The notes beneath the pieces are model-generated. The model did not search any database and was not told the origin of the DNA. It saw only the letters and a list, made by a program, of their open reading frames with translations. Positions 24,894 to 35,309 of a stretch of 46,264 bases of DNA are shown piece by piece. The position numbers and the translations under genes were made by a program. How positions within the stretch are numbered: the first letter of the stretch is position 1; every line of letters begins with the position of its first letter. This DNA comes from Rhodovulum sp. PH10 (lineage in GTDB: Bacteria > Pseudomonadota > Alphaproteobacteria > Rhizobiales > Xanthobacteraceae), in assembly GCF_000293785.1 (NCBI RefSeq), contig NZ_AKZI01000041.1:1-46264 (forward strand), written 5' to 3'.

Positions 24894-25634
24894 ATGACCT
24901 ATTGCTGCGGGATTCTGGTGGACGACGGTCTCGTGATGATCGCCGACACGCGCACCAATGCCGGGCTCGACAACATCTCGACCTTCCGCAAGCTGCACGT
25001 CTTCGAGGAGCCGGGCGAGCGGATCATGGCGCTCGCCTCGGCCGGCAACCTGTCGCTCACCCAGTCGGTCCTGAGCATGCTCACCGAGGGGATCGACAAC
25101 CCCGAGACCGGCGAGCGCGAGACCCTGATGAACGCGCCGACCATGTTCCAGGCCGCCCAGCGGGTCGGGCGGGCGATCCGCACGCTGGCCGCCGCCGAAG
25201 GGCCGGCGCTGGAGGCGGCCGACGTCAAGTTCGACCTCGCCTTCCTGTTCGGCGGGCAGATCAAGGGGCGGCGGCTGCGCCTCTACATGATGTACTCGGC
25301 CGGCAACTTCATCGAATGCACCCGCGACACGCCCTATCTGCAGATCGGCGAGCACAAGTACGGCAAGCCGGTGCTCGACCGCGCGGTGACCCACGAGATC
25401 GACCTCTACGACGCGCTCAAGGTGGGGCTGATCTCGTTCGACTCGACGATGCGCTCGAACCTGTCGGTCGGCATGCCGCTCGACCTCCTGGTGGTGCGCA
25501 CCGACGCCTGCGCCGCCGAGCTGACTTACCGGATCGAGCCGGACGAGCCCTATTTCCAGGATCTCCGCCAGCGCTGGTCGATGGCCTTGCGCGCCGCCCA
25601 CCAGTCGATCCCGCGCCCGCCCTACGGGTCGTGA
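24894..25634 (+). CDS. Anbu, proteasome-type protease
   Basis: The 246-aa protein is Anbu (COG3484), an NTN-hydrolase related to HslV and proteasome beta subunits. It begins MTYCCGILVDDGLVMIADTRTNAG. Removal of Met leaves Thr as the N-terminal nucleophile, and DTRTNAG with DNISTFRK are the hallmark blocks. The ATG at 24894 was chosen because the family begins exactly with MTY; an in-frame upstream extension to 24831 would bury the nucleophile. It closes the four-gene set with the ATP-grasp, alpha-E and transglutaminase genes. Confidence 0.9.
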   Translation: MTYCCGILVDDGLVMIADTRTNAGLDNISTFRKLHVFEEPGERIMALASAGNLSLTQSVLSMLTEGIDNPETGERETLMNAPTMFQAAQRVGRAIRTLAAAEGPALEAADVKFDLAFLFGGQIKGRRLRLYMMYSAGNFIECTRDTPYLQIGEHKYGKPVLDRAVTHEIDLYDALKVGLISFDSTMRSNLSVGMPLDLLVVRTDACAAELTYRIEPDEPYFQDLRQRWSMALRAAHQSIPRPPYGS

Positions 25635-25832
25635 GACCCTGCCCCCCGGGCAGAGCGGGCGGTAACGCACTGCCTGCGGCCGAAAACAACCTCCGGTATT
25701 CATCGCATTGAGGCGTGACCGCCTTCGGGTTAGGTCCGAACGGCCGGGGCCGCGTTCCGCGGCCGGCGAGCGACCGTTCACGCCAGTCGGGCAGCCGAGA
25801 TGGCAGCCGAGCTGGCAGCCAAGGGGGCCGCG

Positions 25833-26267
25833 ATGCACTATCTCGTCTATGTGAGCCAGGCGGTGAAGCCGATGAGCGTCGCCGATCTCGATGCCATCCT
25901 GGCGCAGAGCCGCGCGAACAATCCCGCGCTCGGGGTCACCGGCCTGTTGCTCTACCGCTACTCGCCCGACACCGACAGCGGCCACTTCATCCAGTGCCTG
26001 GAGGGCGAGGAGACGGCGGTGCGGACGCTCTACGAGACGATCGCCCGCGACCGGCGCCACCACACCAAGCTCGTGCTCGACCGCGGCGAGGCGGCGGCGC
26101 GGATGTTCGGCGACTGGGCGATGGGCTTCAAGAACATCGACGACCGCGCGCTCGCCGCCGCCCCCGGCTTCGCCCGTATCGGCGAGGCGAGCTTCGCCCC
26201 CGAGAGGTTTCAGCAGCCGCACGGCAAAGCCTTGGAGCTGCTGAAGATCTTTTTCGACGCGCCGTGA
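25833..26267 (+). CDS. BLUF-domain blue-light sensor
   Basis: The 144-aa protein is a single BLUF domain with a short C-terminal extension, binding FAD and sensing blue light. Against AppA the key residues align: Tyr6 (YVS), Asn30 in RANNPALGVTG, Gln54 in HFIQCLEG, Trp95 and Met97 in DWAMGF. The spacings Tyr-Asn (24) and Gln-Trp (41) equal those of AppA. The stretch between Asn and Gln is six residues longer (YRYSPDTDSG). There is no output domain, so it should act through a partner protein. The start has AAGGGGG upstream. It converges on the hybrid kinase gene 35 bp away. Confidence 0.9.
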   Translation: MHYLVYVSQAVKPMSVADLDAILAQSRANNPALGVTGLLLYRYSPDTDSGHFIQCLEGEETAVRTLYETIARDRRHHTKLVLDRGEAAARMFGDWAMGFKNIDDRALAAAPGFARIGEASFAPERFQQPHGKALELLKIFFDAP

Positions 26268-26302
26268 GGCGGGCGGCCCGCCGCTCACCGGGCGGGCTGC
26301 CG

Positions 26303-29227
26303 TCAGGCCACCTTGCCGAGCTCGTCGACCGTGCCCGACAGCTCCTCGAAGGCGACCGACAGGGCGACGCCGAGCCGATCGAGGTCCTGCACCCGCCCCG
26401 CCCGGGCGTCCGCCTCGAGCTGGCGGGCGATCTCGGCGAGCCTCGTGAAGCCGAGCGAGCCGGCCGCGCTCTTGAGCGTGTGCGCCTCGTGCTCGACCTC
26501 GCCGGCCTTGCGGGCGGCGGCGCGGCTGCGCAGCAGCCGCACCCGCTTGGCGGTATCGCTCATGAAGGTGTCCAGCACCTGGCGCGCGCCGTCGGCGCCG
26601 ATCGCGTCGCCGAGCCGGTCGAACACCGCGCGGTCGAACACCATCGGCACGCCGACCGCGGTGCCGATCCGCTCCCGCTGCACCCGCAGGCCGAAATAGC
26701 GGCGGATCGCCGCCTCCAGCCGCTCGCGGGTCACCGGCTTGCCGACGAAGTCGTTCATCCCGGCGGCGCGGCAGGTCTCGGCGTCGTGCTTGAAGGCGTT
26801 GGCGGTCAGCGCAACGATGTGGACGCGGCGGGCCGGATCGGGCAGCGCGCGGATCGCACGGGTCGCCGTCAGGCCGTCCATCTCGGGCATCGTCACGTCC
26901 ATGAAGACGAGATCGTAGGGGACGGTGCGCACGGCGGTCAGCGCGGTCGCTCCGTCGGGCACGAGATCGGCCCGGTAGCCGAGCGATTCCAGGAGCTTGC
27001 TCGCCACCAGCTGATTGATCGGGTTGTCCTCGGCGACCAGGATGCGCAGCGGATGGGCGACGCCGAGCACCGGCCTGTCGGGCTCGGTGCGGGACGCCGG
27101 CTCGGGCAGCGCGACATCGTCGAGGATGCGCCGGCACACCGCCGCGAAGCTCACCGGCTTGCCGAGCACCACGTCGAAGCGGCTTCGGATCACCCCGTCC
27201 GGATCGTTGCCGAGCGAGGCGGTGGTCAGCACCAGCCGGGTGGTCGCCATGCACGGCTCGGCGCGCAGCGAGCCGGCGATGTCGACCGTGGTGATCGACT
27301 CGTCGACCACCACGCAGGCGAACGGATGCGCGGTCACCGCCGCGTCCCACGCCATCGAGATGCCGAGCGCCGGCGTGTTGGCGGCGCTCGCCTCGGCGCC
27401 GAGGGCGGCGAGCTGGCGCACCATCGCCGCGCGCGACACCGGGTTGCGGTCGACCACCAGCACCCGCGGCCGGCTGGTGGCGACGCCGCCGATGGTCTCG
27501 ATCGCCTCGCCGGCGATCGGCAGCTCGAGCGCGACGCGAAACGTGGTGCCGCGCCCGACCGCGCTGGTCACCGCGATGGTTCCGCCCATCCGGTCGATCA
27601 GCCGCTTGCTGATCGCCAGCCCGAGCCCGGTGCCGCCGAACTGGCGCCACACCGAGATGTCGGCCTGCTCGAAGGCGCGGAACAGCCGCGCCATCGCCTC
27701 CTCGGCGATGCCGATGCCGGAGTCGGCGATCTCGAACGCGATCCCCACCCTCCCCGCCTCGCGGGACGCGGTCCGCGTCACGTCGATGGTGACGCCGCCG
27801 GTCTCGGTGAACTTCACGCCGTTGGTGAGAAGGTTGAGCAGCACCTGCCGGATCCGGCCGGGATCGCCCGTCACGGTGCGCGGCAGATCGGGAGAGAACA
27901 CCGCGGCGAGCGCCAGCCCCTTGTCCAGGGCGCGCGGCGCCAGCGCCTGCACGGTGGTCTCGACCAGCTCCACGAGGTCGAACGAGAGATCCTCGACGTC
28001 GAGCGAGCCGGAGTCGAGCTTGGAGAAGTCGAGCACGTCGCTGACCACGTGCAGCAGATGCTCGGCGGCGTCGCGCAGCGTGCGGGCAAAACGCTTCGGC
28101 TCGCCCTCGAGCCGGCTGCCGACCAGGAGGTCGGCCATGCCGATCACGCCGTTGAGGGGCGTGCGGATCTCGTGGCTGATCACCGCCAGGAATTCCGAGC
28201 GCGCGCGGGCGACCGCCTCGGCGGCGGCGGTGGTGCGGCGCAGCCCCGCCTGGTAGCGCTGGATCATCACCAGGACGGCGATCACCCCGAGGGTGAGCAC
28301 AGCGGCGCCGACCAGCCAGACGCGGCGGGTGCGCTCGTAGGGCGCCAGCACGGTGCGGTCGGACAGGCCGACGGCGACCACCAGCGGAAGCCCGCGCACC
28401 TTGCGGAAGCTGACGATGCGGTCGACCCCGTCGAACTTGCTGCGGAAGTCGAGCGTGCCGTCCGGCGTCTCGGCGAACCGCTCGGTCAGCGGCAGCTCGG
28501 CCACCGCCACCTCGTTCATGCCGACGCCGTCGGCCACCCGCGCCCGCACCACGCCGTCGGTGCCGACCAGCGTGATGGCGCCGCCCTGCCCGAGATCGAT
28601 CTGGTCGTAGAAGCGGGTGAGATCGGCCGGATCGACCGACACCACCGCCGCGCCGAGAAAGCTGCCGTCGGGGGCGGAGATGCGGCGCGAGATGTTGATC
28701 GACCACTTCTTGCTGACGCGGCCGAGGATCGGCCGGCTGATGAACAGCTCGTCGCCGACGCCCTCCTTCTGGACGCGAAAATGCTCGCGGTCGCTGAGAT
28801 CGACCCGCGCGCCGCCGCTCGGATCGAGATTGCTGGTGAGGAAGCGGCCGTCGCGATCGATGATCGAGACCTGGAAGGCGAAGTCGTTCGCCCGCTCGCT
28901 CGCCGCCGCCCACGGCAGCACGTCGAAGCCTCGCGGGTCGCGCGCATAGATGTCGCGCACGAACAACAGCGTCTGGTCGACTCCGCGGATCGCCCGGATG
29001 ATCTGCTCCTCGAACGCGCGGGCGAGGTTCTTGGTGGTCTGGCGGGCGTCGGTCTCGACGGCGCGGCGCTCCTCGTGCACGGCATAGAAGGCGCCGGCCC
29101 AGATCATCGCGACGACCGCGACGCCGAGCACGAGCGCGCCGTAGGCGCCGACCCGCGGCCGGCGCAGCGTGTGGAGGAACGAGGAGAGGCTCGCGCGGAG
29201 CCCACGATCGGGGGTGTCCAGGGTCAT
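26303..29227 (-). CDS. Membrane-bound hybrid sensor histidine kinase with HPt domain
   Basis: The 974-aa protein has TM1 at about 29-49, a Cache-type periplasmic sensor (about 55-300), TM2 at about 303-323, and HisKA with the phospho-acceptor His352 in SHEIRTPLNG. HATPase_c follows, with boxes NLLTNGVKFT, DSGIGI and GGTGLGL. A first receiver-like domain is at about 587-705 and a canonical receiver at 727-845 (AEDN, Asp777 in MDVTMPEMDG, KPV). The HPt has His916 in EAHTLKSAAGSLG. The first receiver has VDRN in place of an acidic pair, so it may not be phosphorylated normally. The start at 29227 has AGGA upstream. No response regulator gene is adjacent. Confidence 0.92.
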   Translation of the reverse strand: MTLDTPDRGLRASLSSFLHTLRRPRVGAYGALVLGVAVVAMIWAGAFYAVHEERRAVETDARQTTKNLARAFEEQIIRAIRGVDQTLLFVRDIYARDPRGFDVLPWAAASERANDFAFQVSIIDRDGRFLTSNLDPSGGARVDLSDREHFRVQKEGVGDELFISRPILGRVSKKWSINISRRISAPDGSFLGAAVVSVDPADLTRFYDQIDLGQGGAITLVGTDGVVRARVADGVGMNEVAVAELPLTERFAETPDGTLDFRSKFDGVDRIVSFRKVRGLPLVVAVGLSDRTVLAPYERTRRVWLVGAAVLTLGVIAVLVMIQRYQAGLRRTTAAAEAVARARSEFLAVISHEIRTPLNGVIGMADLLVGSRLEGEPKRFARTLRDAAEHLLHVVSDVLDFSKLDSGSLDVEDLSFDLVELVETTVQALAPRALDKGLALAAVFSPDLPRTVTGDPGRIRQVLLNLLTNGVKFTETGGVTIDVTRTASREAGRVGIAFEIADSGIGIAEEAMARLFRAFEQADISVWRQFGGTGLGLAISKRLIDRMGGTIAVTSAVGRGTTFRVALELPIAGEAIETIGGVATSRPRVLVVDRNPVSRAAMVRQLAALGAEASAANTPALGISMAWDAAVTAHPFACVVVDESITTVDIAGSLRAEPCMATTRLVLTTASLGNDPDGVIRSRFDVVLGKPVSFAAVCRRILDDVALPEPASRTEPDRPVLGVAHPLRILVAEDNPINQLVASKLLESLGYRADLVPDGATALTAVRTVPYDLVFMDVTMPEMDGLTATRAIRALPDPARRVHIVALTANAFKHDAETCRAAGMNDFVGKPVTRERLEAAIRRYFGLRVQRERIGTAVGVPMVFDRAVFDRLGDAIGADGARQVLDTFMSDTAKRVRLLRSRAAARKAGEVEHEAHTLKSAAGSLGFTRLAEIARQLEADARAGRVQDLDRLGVALSVAFEELSGTVDELGKVA

Positions 29228-29432
29228 GCGGGTCCTGTCTCTCGGCACGATCGCTCGCCGTGCCGACGTTGGGCGTTTCCCGGGCGACCATGACCGATCG
29301 GCGCCGCCGGAGTGGTTAACGGCCACGCTCGACGGACCCGAAAGCTTTTCGGACAATTGACGAGACGTTGCCCGCCTCGACGAAATCTCGAAGAGAATAC
29401 GGACCTTTACGGAGAGTCGGCCGATCGTCGCC

Positions 29433-29807
29433 TCAGTCCAGCCGGGTCACCGTCACCCGGGTACCGGGCGCGACGGTGGCCAGCGTGCGGACGTCGCCCT
29501 CGGCCCGGGCGAACAGGTTGCACGGCGCCGCGAGGCGGATCTCGCCGTCCCGGCTGATCGGGGTGCGGCCGTAGCCGATGGCGATCGCCGGCCCCTCCGG
29601 CCAGTAGACGATCTCGCCCGCCGTCACCACCACCCGCGCCTCCGGCTCGCGCGCCGCCTTCACCGGCACCTCGAAATAGACCTCCTCGCCCCAGGTCAGC
29701 ACCGCCGCCGAGAACGGCAGCGCGGCGGCCACCGCCTCGGCGGTCGGGCCGTCGAGCAGGATGGCGTCGAGGGTTTGCGATCCGAAATCGAAACGAATAC
29801 GGGCCAT
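29433..29807 (-). CDS. Cyclophilin-like fold protein (TM1367/DUF family)
   Basis: The 124-aa all-beta protein contains TWGEEVYFEVPV, GEIVYWPEGPAIAIGYGRTP and ISRDGEIRLAAPCNLFARAEGD. These blocks are typical of the cyclophilin-like PF04126 family. The members' function is unknown; no peptidyl-prolyl isomerase active site is evident. The ATG at 29807 begins the conserved MARIRFDFG strand; longer upstream readings are low-complexity. It is a single gene, divergent from the nucleoside transporter. Confidence 0.78.
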   Translation of the reverse strand: MARIRFDFGSQTLDAILLDGPTAEAVAAALPFSAAVLTWGEEVYFEVPVKAAREPEARVVVTAGEIVYWPEGPAIAIGYGRTPISRDGEIRLAAPCNLFARAEGDVRTLATVAPGTRVTVTRLD

Positions 29808-30059
29808 GGCGTCGCTCCGTGGCTGCAGTGCACGGCAGGATAGCACGCCCGCGGCCGGCCGGCAGGCTCGCCACGCCGCCGCGCGAGATGCCGCAGCACG
29901 TGCCGCACGAGGCGCCGCCCGGCGGCCACCGCGGTGGTGGACGGCACGCCGGTCGCGACCAAAGACGTGTGTTCCCGGCGGCACGGATCGTGCAGAACGC
30001 CGCCGAGGACATACGGGCGAGTCGCCGCACGCGGGTGCGAGCCGACGGGGGCATCATCG

Positions 30060-31325
30060 ATGAGTGGGTTTCTGCCGCAGCTCCAGTCCGGGGCCGGCGT
30101 TCTCGTGCTGCTGGCGATCGCTTGGGCCTTTGGCGAGAACCGCCGGGCGGTGCGGCCGCGCACCGTCGCGGTCGGCCTTCTCCTCACGATCGGCCTCGCG
30201 CTCCTGCTGCTCGGCGTGCCGGCGGTGAAGGTCGCCTTCTCCGGCCTCGGTGCCGGGGTCGATGCGATCGCCGCCGCGACGCGCGCCGGCACCGGCTTCG
30301 TGTTCGGCTATCTCGGGGGCGACACCTTGCCCTTCGAGCCCAAGACGCCGGGCGGCGGCTTCGTGCTGGCGTTCCAGGCGCTGCCGATCGTGCTGGTGAT
30401 GAGCGCCCTCACCACCCTGCTGTTCCACTGGAAGATCCTTCCGCCGATCGTGCGCGGCTTCGCCTTCGTGCTGGAGCGCACGCTCGGCGTCGGCGGCGCG
30501 GTCGGGCTGTCGGCCGCCGCCAACGTCTTCGTCGGCATGGTCGAGGCGCCGCTGTTCATCCGGCCCTATCTCACGAAACTCACCCGCGGCGAGCTGTTCA
30601 TGGTGATGAGCGGCGGCATGGCGACCATCGCCGGCACGATGTTCGTGCTCTATGCCACGCTGTTGCGCGACGTCATCCCGGACGTCGCCGGGCATCTTCT
30701 GGTCGCCTCGGTGCTCGGCGCCCCGGCGGCACTGGTGATCAGCCATCTGATGGTGCCGGACCCGGTCGGCACGGGCGATCGCGACGCCGTGCTGGCGACC
30801 CCGCCCTCGGTCGCCGCCAGCACGATGGATGCGATCGTCCGGGGCACCGTGATCGGCCTCGAGCTGCTGCTCAACATCGTCGCCATGCTGATCGTGCTGG
30901 TGGCGCTGGTGCATCTCGCCAACCTGCTGCTCGGCCTGGTGCCGGAGGTCGGCGGCGCGCCGTTGTCGCTGCAGCGGCTGCTCGGCTTCGTGATGGCGCC
31001 GATCTGCTTCCTGATGGGCATCCCGTGGGACCAGGCGGTCACCGCCGGCGGGCTGATGGGCATCAAGACGGTGCTCAACGAGCTGATCGCCTATGTCGAG
31101 CTGTCGAAGCTGCCGGAGGGCGCGCTCGATCCGCGCTCGCGCCTGATCATGCTCTACGCGATGTGCGGCTTCGCCAATTTCGGCAGCCTCGGCATCATGA
31201 TCGCCGGGCTCTCGACGATGGCGCCGGAGCGGCGCGACGAGGTGGTGGCGCTCGGCCCGCGGACGATCGTCTCGGGCACGCTCGCCACCTGCACGGTCGG
31301 TGCGATCGTCGGCATGCTCACGTGA
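30060..31325 (+). CDS. Concentrative nucleoside transporter (CNT/NupC family)
   Basis: The 421-aa inner-membrane protein has eight or more hydrophobic segments. It carries the CNT substrate-site motifs AANVFVGMVEAPLFIRPYL and MCGFANFGSLGIMIAGL, plus a conserved gate region LAFQALPIVLVMSALTTLL. CNT proteins import nucleosides using a sodium or proton gradient. The length matches bacterial NupC (about 400-420 aa). The ATG at 30060 has only a G-rich, weak ribosome site, but it is the natural start by length. Its stop is 63 bp from the convergent hydroxybutyrate dehydrogenase gene. Confidence 0.92.
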   Translation: MSGFLPQLQSGAGVLVLLAIAWAFGENRRAVRPRTVAVGLLLTIGLALLLLGVPAVKVAFSGLGAGVDAIAAATRAGTGFVFGYLGGDTLPFEPKTPGGGFVLAFQALPIVLVMSALTTLLFHWKILPPIVRGFAFVLERTLGVGGAVGLSAAANVFVGMVEAPLFIRPYLTKLTRGELFMVMSGGMATIAGTMFVLYATLLRDVIPDVAGHLLVASVLGAPAALVISHLMVPDPVGTGDRDAVLATPPSVAASTMDAIVRGTVIGLELLLNIVAMLIVLVALVHLANLLLGLVPEVGGAPLSLQRLLGFVMAPICFLMGIPWDQAVTAGGLMGIKTVLNELIAYVELSKLPEGALDPRSRLIMLYAMCGFANFGSLGIMIAGLSTMAPERRDEVVALGPRTIVSGTLATCTVGAIVGMLT

Positions 31326-31388
31326 GGCCCCCCCCCGGCCGCCGCGCTGCGCGCGACGCGGCGTCCGGGCTCGTCGGGGACGCCTCCC

Positions 31389-32189
31389 CTATTGGGCGCA
31401 CCAGCCGCCGTCCATGTTGACGGCAGCGCCGCGCAGCTCGGCGGCGCCGTCCGAGCACATGAACACCGCGAGCTGGCCGAGCTGCTCGGGCGTCACGAAC
31501 TGCTTCGACGGCTGGCGCTCGGAAAGCAGCTTGCGGCCGGCCTCCGCATTGCTCAGGCCTTCACGCGCGGCGAGCGCGTCGATCTGCTTCTGGACGAGCG
31601 GCGTCAGCACCCAGCCGGGGCAGATCGCGTTGCAGGTGACGCCGGTCTCGGCGGTCTCCAGCGCCACCACCTTGGTGAGCCCGACCAGACCGTGCTTGGC
31701 CGACACATAGGCCGCCTTGTCGCGCGACGCGGTGAGCCCGTGCGCCGAGGCGATGTTGACGATGCGGCCCCAGTTGCGGCTCTTCATCTGCGGCAGCGCC
31801 GCCTTGATCGCGTAGAAGCAGGCCGACAGGTTGATGGCGACGACCAGCTCCCACTTGTCGTCCGGAAACTCCTCCACCGGCGCGACGAACTGGATGCCGG
31901 CATTGTTGACGAGCACGTCGACCCGCCCGAGCTCGTTGGTGGCGGCCTCGATCAAACCCTTGGTCTCGGCGGGCTTCGAGAGGTCCGCCCCATTGTAGGC
32001 GACGCGCCCCCCGAACTCGCCGGCGAGATCAGCGCGGATCGCCTCGATCTCGGCGGGATCGCCAAAGCCGTTCAGCATGATGTCGGCCCCCTCGGCGGCC
32101 AGTGCCCGGGCGATGCCGAGCCCGATCCCGCTGGTCGAGCCGGTGACGACCGCGACCTTTCCCTTCAAGATTTCTTGCCCCTTCGGCAT
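31389..32189 (-). CDS. bdhA: 3-hydroxybutyrate dehydrogenase
   Basis: This cytosolic short-chain dehydrogenase interconverts D-3-hydroxybutyrate and acetoacetate with NAD, linked to polyhydroxybutyrate use. The 266-aa chain shows the cofactor loop TGSTSGIGLG, NNAGIQFVAPVEEF, the catalytic serine in ASAHGLTASRDK, and YVSAKHG with catalytic Tyr and Lys. QFVTPEQLGQLAVFMCSD and the end GGAAVNMDGGW-like AAVNMDGGWCAQ are specific to BdhA. The start has GAGGAGC seven bases upstream. Confidence 0.93.
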   Translation of the reverse strand: MPKGQEILKGKVAVVTGSTSGIGLGIARALAAEGADIMLNGFGDPAEIEAIRADLAGEFGGRVAYNGADLSKPAETKGLIEAATNELGRVDVLVNNAGIQFVAPVEEFPDDKWELVVAINLSACFYAIKAALPQMKSRNWGRIVNIASAHGLTASRDKAAYVSAKHGLVGLTKVVALETAETGVTCNAICPGWVLTPLVQKQIDALAAREGLSNAEAGRKLLSERQPSKQFVTPEQLGQLAVFMCSDGAAELRGAAVNMDGGWCAQ

Positions 32190-32400
32190 GTCTCGCTCCT
32201 CGTGTGTCCCGCTTTTTCGCGCCCATGCGCGCGTGCGTTGATGGGCGCGCCGATCGCCGGCGGGCCGGCTTCCGCTCTGCAACCACGAGTGTGCAGGCTC
32301 GCCGGGCGGACGGCAACGGAAACACGAAAGACGAGTGATCGGGCGATGCGCGGCCCGGGGCACGGCGAGCCGCGCCTCGGCGCCGATCGATCGGTCCGGC

Positions 32401-32670
32401 TCAGTTCAGCGCGAAGGTGCCGTCGAGCGTGCGGATCTCCGCGGGCTTCACGAGCCGCGAATGAGCGACCGTGACCGAGTGCAGCGGCCCCTCGAGCTCG
32501 GCCCGCCAAAACTCCAGAAACTTGTTCAGCTCCGGGAAGTGCGGGTGCAGGTCGTAGTCCTGCCAGATGTAGCTCTGGAGCAGCCAGGGGTGATCCGGGA
32601 GCCGGTAAAGAATGTGCGCGGTCGTCAGGCCGTAGCCGAGCAGTTGTTTGGAGAAGTCCTTCGAGGTCAT
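32401..32670 (-). CDS. Usg family protein
   Basis: The 89-aa protein matches the alphaproteobacterial Usg family: QLLGYGLTTAHILYRLPDHPWLLQ, YIWQDYDLHPHFPELNKFLEFW and GPLHSVTVAHSRL are its conserved blocks. Usg was named for a gene near trp genes; its function is unknown. The start at 32670 has GGGGGATG upstream. A longer frame (to 32721) is possible. It lies alone between bdhA and the divergent groESL operon. Confidence 0.85.
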   Translation of the reverse strand: MTSKDFSKQLLGYGLTTAHILYRLPDHPWLLQSYIWQDYDLHPHFPELNKFLEFWRAELEGPLHSVTVAHSRLVKPAEIRTLDGTFALN

Positions 32671-32877
32671 GCCATCCCCCATCCCGGTAGAACGGAAATC
32701 ATTCGACGCACTCCCGATCATTGCAAGCTCGATTGGTGAACAAACTGTTCACGAAACGGGCTTGGCACTCTCCCTACCCCGCTGCTGACACGGCCTCTAC
32801 GCTGGACCACACGTCCTCTGCTTCGGAGCCTCGAACGAGGCCCGACCGAACATGCTTCACCATGTCGAATCAGGGGC

Positions 32878-32904
32878 TTGGCAGTCGACGCGCCGGAGTG
32901 CCAA
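32878..32904 (+). promoter_or_regulatory. CIRCE operator (HrcA binding site) of groESL
   Basis: TTGGCAGTC and GAGTGCCAA are separated by exactly nine bases (GACGCGCCG). The CIRCE consensus is TTAGCACTC-N9-GAGTGCTAA; the arms here are inverted complements of each other except at one position. It is 130 bp upstream of groES, a usual place for HrcA repression. Confidence 0.85.
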
Positions 32905-32921
32905 AATTTTTCGGAATACCT

Positions 32922-32950
32922 CTTGAACCGCCGCGAACCCCCACCCATCT
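32922..32950 (+). promoter_or_regulatory. Possible RpoH (sigma-32) promoter of groESL
   Basis: CTTGAA (32922-32927) and CCCATCT (32944-32950) are spaced by 16 bases. This resembles the alphaproteobacterial heat-shock promoter pattern CTTGAA-N16-18-CCCATNT. Its position just after CIRCE and 85 bp before groES fits. Confidence 0.45.
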
Positions 32951-33034
32951 GGCAGCCGGGCTCAGGCTCGCGGCCGCCGCCGAGCCGGCCCGTCTCCAAC
33001 ACACGTCGTCTGCGTCGAAACTCAGGAGGATCCC

Positions 33035-33349
33035 ATGAAGTTCCGCCCGCTTCACGACCGCGTGGTCGTCGAGCGCATCGAGGCCGAGGAGAAGACCGCC
33101 GGCGGGATCATCATCCCCGACAGCGCCAAGGAGAAGCCGCAGCAGGGCCGCATCGTCGCCGTCGGTCCGGGCGGCCGCGACGAGGCCGGCAAGCTGATCC
33201 CGCTCGACCTCCAGGTCGGCGACAAGGTGCTGTTCGGCAAATGGTCCGGCACCGAGGTCAAGCTCGACGGCGTCGAATATCTCATCATGAAGGAGAGCGA
33301 CATCATGGGCGTCCTCACCGACGCCGAGGCGGGCCAGAAGGCCGCCTGA
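33035..33349 (+). CDS. groES: Co-chaperonin GroES
   Basis: The 104-aa GroES has the family start [15 protein letters not shown], the mobile loop [21 protein letters not shown], and the [18 protein letters not shown] and [13 protein letters not shown] blocks. It forms the heptameric lid of GroEL. The ribosome site CAGGAGGA is eight bases upstream. groEL follows after 125 bp on the same strand. Expression is probably repressed by HrcA through the upstream CIRCE. Confidence 0.98.
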   Translation: MKFRPLHDRVVVERIEAEEKTAGGIIIPDSAKEKPQQGRIVAVGPGGRDEAGKLIPLDLQVGDKVLFGKWSGTEVKLDGVEYLIMKESDIMGVLTDAEAGQKAA

Positions 33350-33468
33350 CCGCCCGATCGACAGACCGAACCGCTCACCTGAACGGACCGCTGCCGGACT
33401 TTCTTTGCGTGGTCGGCACCGTGGTCTCGCCGGGTCGGGAGAACCCTACGGTTTCATTCAGGAGCTGA

Positions 33469-35210
<1,742 letters not shown>

Positions 35211-35233
35211 CGCGTCGACCGAACCGTCTCGAA

Positions 35234-35262
35234 GGCCCGGGTGGAAACACCCGGGCCTTTTT
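35234..35262 (+). terminator. Intrinsic terminator of groESL
   Basis: A perfect 10-bp stem, GGCCCGGGTG / CACCCGGGCC, with a GAAA loop, is followed by TTTTT. It lies 122 bp after the groEL stop codon. Confidence 0.92.
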
Positions 35263-35309
35263 CGTCGTCGGCAGGCGCGTTAGACTTCCGGCTCGCGAGC
35301 GAGGCCGTC

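Larger units (their letters stand above)
32671..33034. other. Regulatory interval between usg and groESL
   Basis: This 364-bp non-coding region holds the usg promoter (leftward) and the groESL control region with CIRCE and a heat-shock-type promoter, listed separately. A further TTGGCACTC half-site sits at 32762-32770. Confidence 0.6.

Noticed and set aside
26268..26302. Bidirectional terminator between the BLUF and kinase genes
   Set aside because: GC-rich inverted repeats exist (GGGCGG/CCGCCC type), but the arms are short and no T run follows, so the evidence is too weak.
24768..29293. Very long open frames (over 1,000 codons) on both strands across the Anbu-BLUF-kinase region
   Set aside because: They are antisense or frame-shifted readings kept open by high GC. 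Their translations are Arg/Ala/Gly/His-rich without family motifs, while the kinase, BLUF and Anbu frames carry clear catalytic residues.
32762..32788. A full second CIRCE element
   Set aside because: Only the left arm (TTGGCACTC) is good; the right arm at N9 matches the consensus at five of nine positions.
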